Source: an uncultured SAR86 cluster bacterium (GTDB taxonomy: Bacteria; Pseudomonadota; Gammaproteobacteria; Magnimaribacterales; D2472). Taken from it: DNA of 64,000 bases. The DNA lies in NCBI GenBank assembly GCA_902563835.1, contig CACEZB010000004.1, positions 24,147 to 88,146 on the forward strand, in the 5' to 3' direction. Shown one piece after another: positions 60,567-64,000 of this stretch. A program made the position numbers and the translations under genes. Numbering within the stretch: the first letter of the stretch is position 1; each line of letters opens with the position of its first letter. The notes beneath the pieces are model-generated. The model was not told where the DNA came from. It ran no database searches and worked only from the letters and a program-made list of their open reading frames with translations.

Positions 60567-61166
60567 ATGACAGATATTCATTCAGCCTTGATACCAATGG
60601 TTATAGAACAAACCCCTAGAGGTGAGAGGTCATTTGATATTTATTCGAGATTACTTAAAGAGAGAGTTATTTTTCTTTCTGGTGCAATTGATGACTATAT
60701 TTCTAATTTAGTGGTTGCACAATTACTATTCTTAGAATCTGAGAATCCAGAAAAAGATATTTCTATATATATTAATTCACCTGGTGGAAGTATTTCAGCG
60801 GGACTGGCAATTTATGACACTATGCAATTTATTACTCCATCTATTTCAACTATGTGTATTGGCCAAGCTGCCAGCATGGGTGCATTATTATTAGCTGGTG
60901 GAGATAAGAAGAAAAGATTTGCTCTTCCTAATTCTAGGATTATGATACATCAGCCTCTTGGTGGATTCCAAGGTCAAGCATCTGATTTTGAAATACATGC
61001 AAAAGAAATTATTCATATGAAAAAAATAGTCAATGAAATTCTTGCAAAACATACCGGCCAATCAATTAAAAAAATTGAAAAAGATACTGATAGAGATAAT
61101 TTCTTAGATGCAAATGCTGCTAAATCATATGGGATTGTAGATAGTATTTTGGAAGAGAGGAGCTAA
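60567..61166 (+). CDS. clpP: ATP-dependent Clp protease proteolytic subunit
   Basis: [45 protein letters not shown]. Confidence 0.98.
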   Translation: MTDIHSALIPMVIEQTPRGERSFDIYSRLLKERVIFLSGAIDDYISNLVVAQLLFLESENPEKDISIYINSPGGSISAGLAIYDTMQFITPSISTMCIGQAASMGALLLAGGDKKKRFALPNSRIMIHQPLGGFQGQASDFEIHAKEIIHMKKIVNEILAKHTGQSIKKIEKDTDRDNFLDANAAKSYGIVDSILEERS

Positions 61167-61168
61167 AC

Positions 61169-62425
61169 ATGAACAAAGAACCATCGACAGATAAATTAAA
61201 TTGTTCATTTTGCGGTAAGGTTCAGGATGAAGTTAAAAAATTAATAGCAGGCCCAAGTGTATATATTTGTAATGAATGTGTCGATTTGTGTAATGATATT
61301 ATTGAAGAAGAAATTAAAAGTGATGATGATGCTCCCTATGATCATCTTCTATCTCCATTAGAGATTTATAGTAATCTTGATGATTACGTTATTGGCCAAG
61401 AAAAAGCTAAAAAAGTTCTTTCAGTTGCAGTCTATAATCATTACAAGAGACTAAAGAAAGTTAAGTCTAATAATGATGTTGAATTACAAAAGAGCAATGT
61501 TTTACTTTTAGGGCCAACAGGGAGTGGTAAAACTTTATTAGCCCAAACTTTAGCCAAGGTATTAAATGTCCCATTTACGATTGCTGATGCAACAACATTA
61601 ACAGAAGCTGGTTATGTTGGTGAAGATGTTGAAAATATAATACAAAAACTTCTTCAAAACGCAGATTATGATCCAGAAAAAGCTGAGCTAGGAATTGTAT
61701 ATATAGATGAAATAGACAAAATTGCAAGAAAATCAGATAACCCGTCCATCACAAGAGATGTTTCAGGCGAGGGTGTTCAGCAGGCATTGTTAAAGTTAAT
61801 TGAAGGAACTATTGCATCTATTCCTCCACAAGGAGGAAGAAAGCATCCTCAACAGGAATTTATACAAATAGACACATCGAATATATTATTTATATGCGGT
61901 GGTGCATTTTCAGGTCTTGATAAGGTAATTGATCAAAGAACAAACAAAGTAGGTATTGGGTTTAGTGCAGACGTAGATGCAAAATCTAATGTCAAACTTA
62001 TAAATAAGAATATTGAGGATTTGGAGCCTGAAGATCTTGTTAAATATGGATTAATACCTGAATTTGTAGGACGCTTACCAGTAATTTCAAATCTTCATGA
62101 ATTAGATGAAGAGGCTTTAGTAAGAATATTAAAAGAACCTAAAAATGCTTTGGTAAATCAGTATAAGCATTTATTTGATATCGATAATGTTGAATTATCT
62201 TTTAGGGATGAAGCTTTAAAAGAAATCGCTAAGCAAGCTATTAAAAGAAAGACTGGAGCTAGAGGATTAAGGTCTATTATGGAAGAGTTGCTAATGGAAA
62301 CAATGTTCGGTTTACCAAACGATGATTTAGAAAAAGTTATCATTGATGAAAAAACTGTTAAGTCCAAAACTGACCCAATAAAACTTCTAAAGACAAAATC
62401 TAAAAAAACATCTTCTGGCAATTGA
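61169..62425 (+). CDS. clpX: ATP-dependent Clp protease ATP-binding subunit ClpX
   Basis: Zinc finger CSFCGK...[35 protein letters not shown]. Confidence 0.98.
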   Translation: MNKEPSTDKLNCSFCGKVQDEVKKLIAGPSVYICNECVDLCNDIIEEEIKSDDDAPYDHLLSPLEIYSNLDDYVIGQEKAKKVLSVAVYNHYKRLKKVKSNNDVELQKSNVLLLGPTGSGKTLLAQTLAKVLNVPFTIADATTLTEAGYVGEDVENIIQKLLQNADYDPEKAELGIVYIDEIDKIARKSDNPSITRDVSGEGVQQALLKLIEGTIASIPPQGGRKHPQQEFIQIDTSNILFICGGAFSGLDKVIDQRTNKVGIGFSADVDAKSNVKLINKNIEDLEPEDLVKYGLIPEFVGRLPVISNLHELDEEALVRILKEPKNALVNQYKHLFDIDNVELSFRDEALKEIAKQAIKRKTGARGLRSIMEELLMETMFGLPNDDLEKVIIDEKTVKSKTDPIKLLKTKSKKTSSGN

Positions 62426-62455
62426 TATTTACATAAATAGCCCTATATTAAATTA

Positions 62456-64000
62456 ATGAGCGAAGTTAAATCTGATTTACCATTAATTCCACTAAGAGAT
62501 GTTGTTGTTTTCCCTGGAATAGTAACCACTTTATTTGTTGGAAGACCTAAGTCTATTGAAGCATTAAATGTTGCTATGTCTTCAAATAAAAAACTTGTTC
62601 TTGTTAGCCAAAAAGATGCGTCATTAGAAGAACCAAAAATTTCAGATATTTACAAATTTGCATCTATTAGCAATTTACTTCAACTAATTAAACTTCCTGA
62701 TGGGACAATGAAAGTTCTTGTCGAAGGTTATAAGAGATGCTCAATAGAAAAAGTAATAGAAAAAGATTCATATACTATAGCAAGAGTAATTGAAGAAATT
62801 GATTCTCCTTTAAAGGGTAGAGAATCTGCAAATTTAGTTAGATTAATTAAAGCTAAATTTGAGGATTATATTAGTATTACTAAAAGAATACCCCCAGAAA
62901 TTGTTTCAACTGTAGACTCATTAGACGATCTATCTAGATTAATCGATACTATTACAGGACATTTACCAATTGAAAATTCTAAAAAACAAGAAGTATTAGA
63001 AACATTTGAATTAAAAGATAGAGCTGAGAAGGTTTTAACCTTTATTGAATCTCAACTTGATGTTGTAGATGTTGAGAAAAAAGTTCGAGATCGAGTTAAG
63101 AAACAAATGGAAAAGTCGCAACGAGAATATTATCTAAATGAACAAATTAAAGCTGCGCAAAAAGAATTAGGTGAAATAGGTGAAGAAGGTGATGAGTTAG
63201 AGAATTTAGAGAAAAAGATTCATGAAGTTGGCATGACTAAAGAGGCTCTAAAGAAGGCTAAAACAGAATTAGCAAAATTTAAACATATGGCACCATCATC
63301 AGCAGAAGCTTCCGTTGTTAGAACATATCTAGATTGTTTGGTTGATGTCCCATGGAAAAAGAAATCAAAAATAAGATCAGATATTAAAGAATCAATGGAG
63401 ATTCTCGAAGAAGATCATTATGGACTTGAGGAAGTTAAAGAAAGAATCGTTGAATATTTAGCAGTACAAAAAAGAGTTAAATCAATGAAAGCTCCTGTAC
63501 TTTGTTTAGTTGGGCCTCCAGGTGTTGGAAAAACATCTCTTGGAGAATCAATTGCTAGAGCAACTAATAGAAAATTTGTAAGAATGTCTCTTGGCGGTGT
63601 TAGAGATGAATCAGAAATTAGAGGACATAGAAGAACATATATAGGATCTATGCCAGGAAGAATTATTCAAAAATTAAGCAAGGTTGGAGTAAAAAACCCA
63701 TTATTTTTACTTGATGAAATTGATAAAATTGGCATGGATCATAGGGGGGACCCTTCGTCAGCTTTACTAGAGGTTCTTGATCCAGAGCAGAATAATACAT
63801 TTAGCGATCACTATCTTGAGGTTGATTATGATCTATCTGAAGTAATGTTTGTTTGTACAGCTAATAGCCTTAATATTCCAACTCCATTGTTGGATAGAAT
63901 GGAGATTATTAGAATTCCTGGATATATTGAAGATGAAAAAATTAATATAGCCAACAAATATTTACTCCCAAAGCAAATGAAAAGAAATGGACTTAAAGAC
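62456..64000 (+). CDS. lon: Lon protease (3' partial, runs off window)
   Basis: Translation MSEVKSDLPLIPLRDVVVFPG..., GPPGVGKTSLGESIA; not in ORF track because no stop within window. Confidence 0.96.
   Translation, partial: MSEVKSDLPLIPLRDVVVFPGIVTTLFVGRPKSIEALNVAMSSNKKLVLVSQKDASLEEPKISDIYKFASISNLLQLIKLPDGTMKVLVEGYKRCSIEKVIEKDSYTIARVIEEIDSPLKGRESANLVRLIKAKFEDYISITKRIPPEIVSTVDSLDDLSRLIDTITGHLPIENSKKQEVLETFELKDRAEKVLTFIESQLDVVDVEKKVRDRVKKQMEKSQREYYLNEQIKAAQKELGEIGEEGDELENLEKKIHEVGMTKEALKKAKTELAKFKHMAPSSAEASVVRTYLDCLVDVPWKKKSKIRSDIKESMEILEEDHYGLEEVKERIVEYLAVQKRVKSMKAPVLCLVGPPGVGKTSLGESIARATNRKFVRMSLGGVRDESEIRGHRRTYIGSMPGRIIQKLSKVGVKNPLFLLDEIDKIGMDHRGDPSSALLEVLDPEQNNTFSDHYLEVDYDLSEVMFVCTANSLNIPTPLLDRMEIIRIPGYIEDEKINIANKYLLPKQMKRNGLKD

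Overview
AT-rich, gene-dense 64 kb chromosomal window from what looks like a streamlined marine gammaproteobacterium (SAR86-like by gene content; taxonomy is inference only). No CRISPR array, phage, IS element or rRNA was seen. Most of it is housekeeping: ccmG-H-I, smc-zipA-ligase, dnaX-recR-dcd, purN/purM, DUF2066-CDP-alcohol transferase-hda, sppA, xseA, gpsA, folD, tig-clpP-clpX-lon, and seven tRNAs. Accessory catabolic genes include acyl-CoA dehydrogenases, a TonB-dependent receptor, P450, MFS transporter, alkyl-sulfatase-like MBL and SDR. Best second-look items: (1) an SMC of only 732 aa with canonical head motifs but no recognisable hinge; (2) a phage-like ATP-dependent DNA ligase where NAD-dependent ligA usually sits after smc-zipA; (3) a transcription-attenuator-like leader with mutually exclusive helices before a TonB-dependent receptor; (4) an A10 run in dnaX where a slip in either direction stops translation almost at once; (5) a ROSE-type RNA thermometer before an hsp20 gene; (6) a tRNA-Val(GAC) with C33 instead of U33. 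All calls come from reading the sequence and the supplied ORFs; no searches were run.
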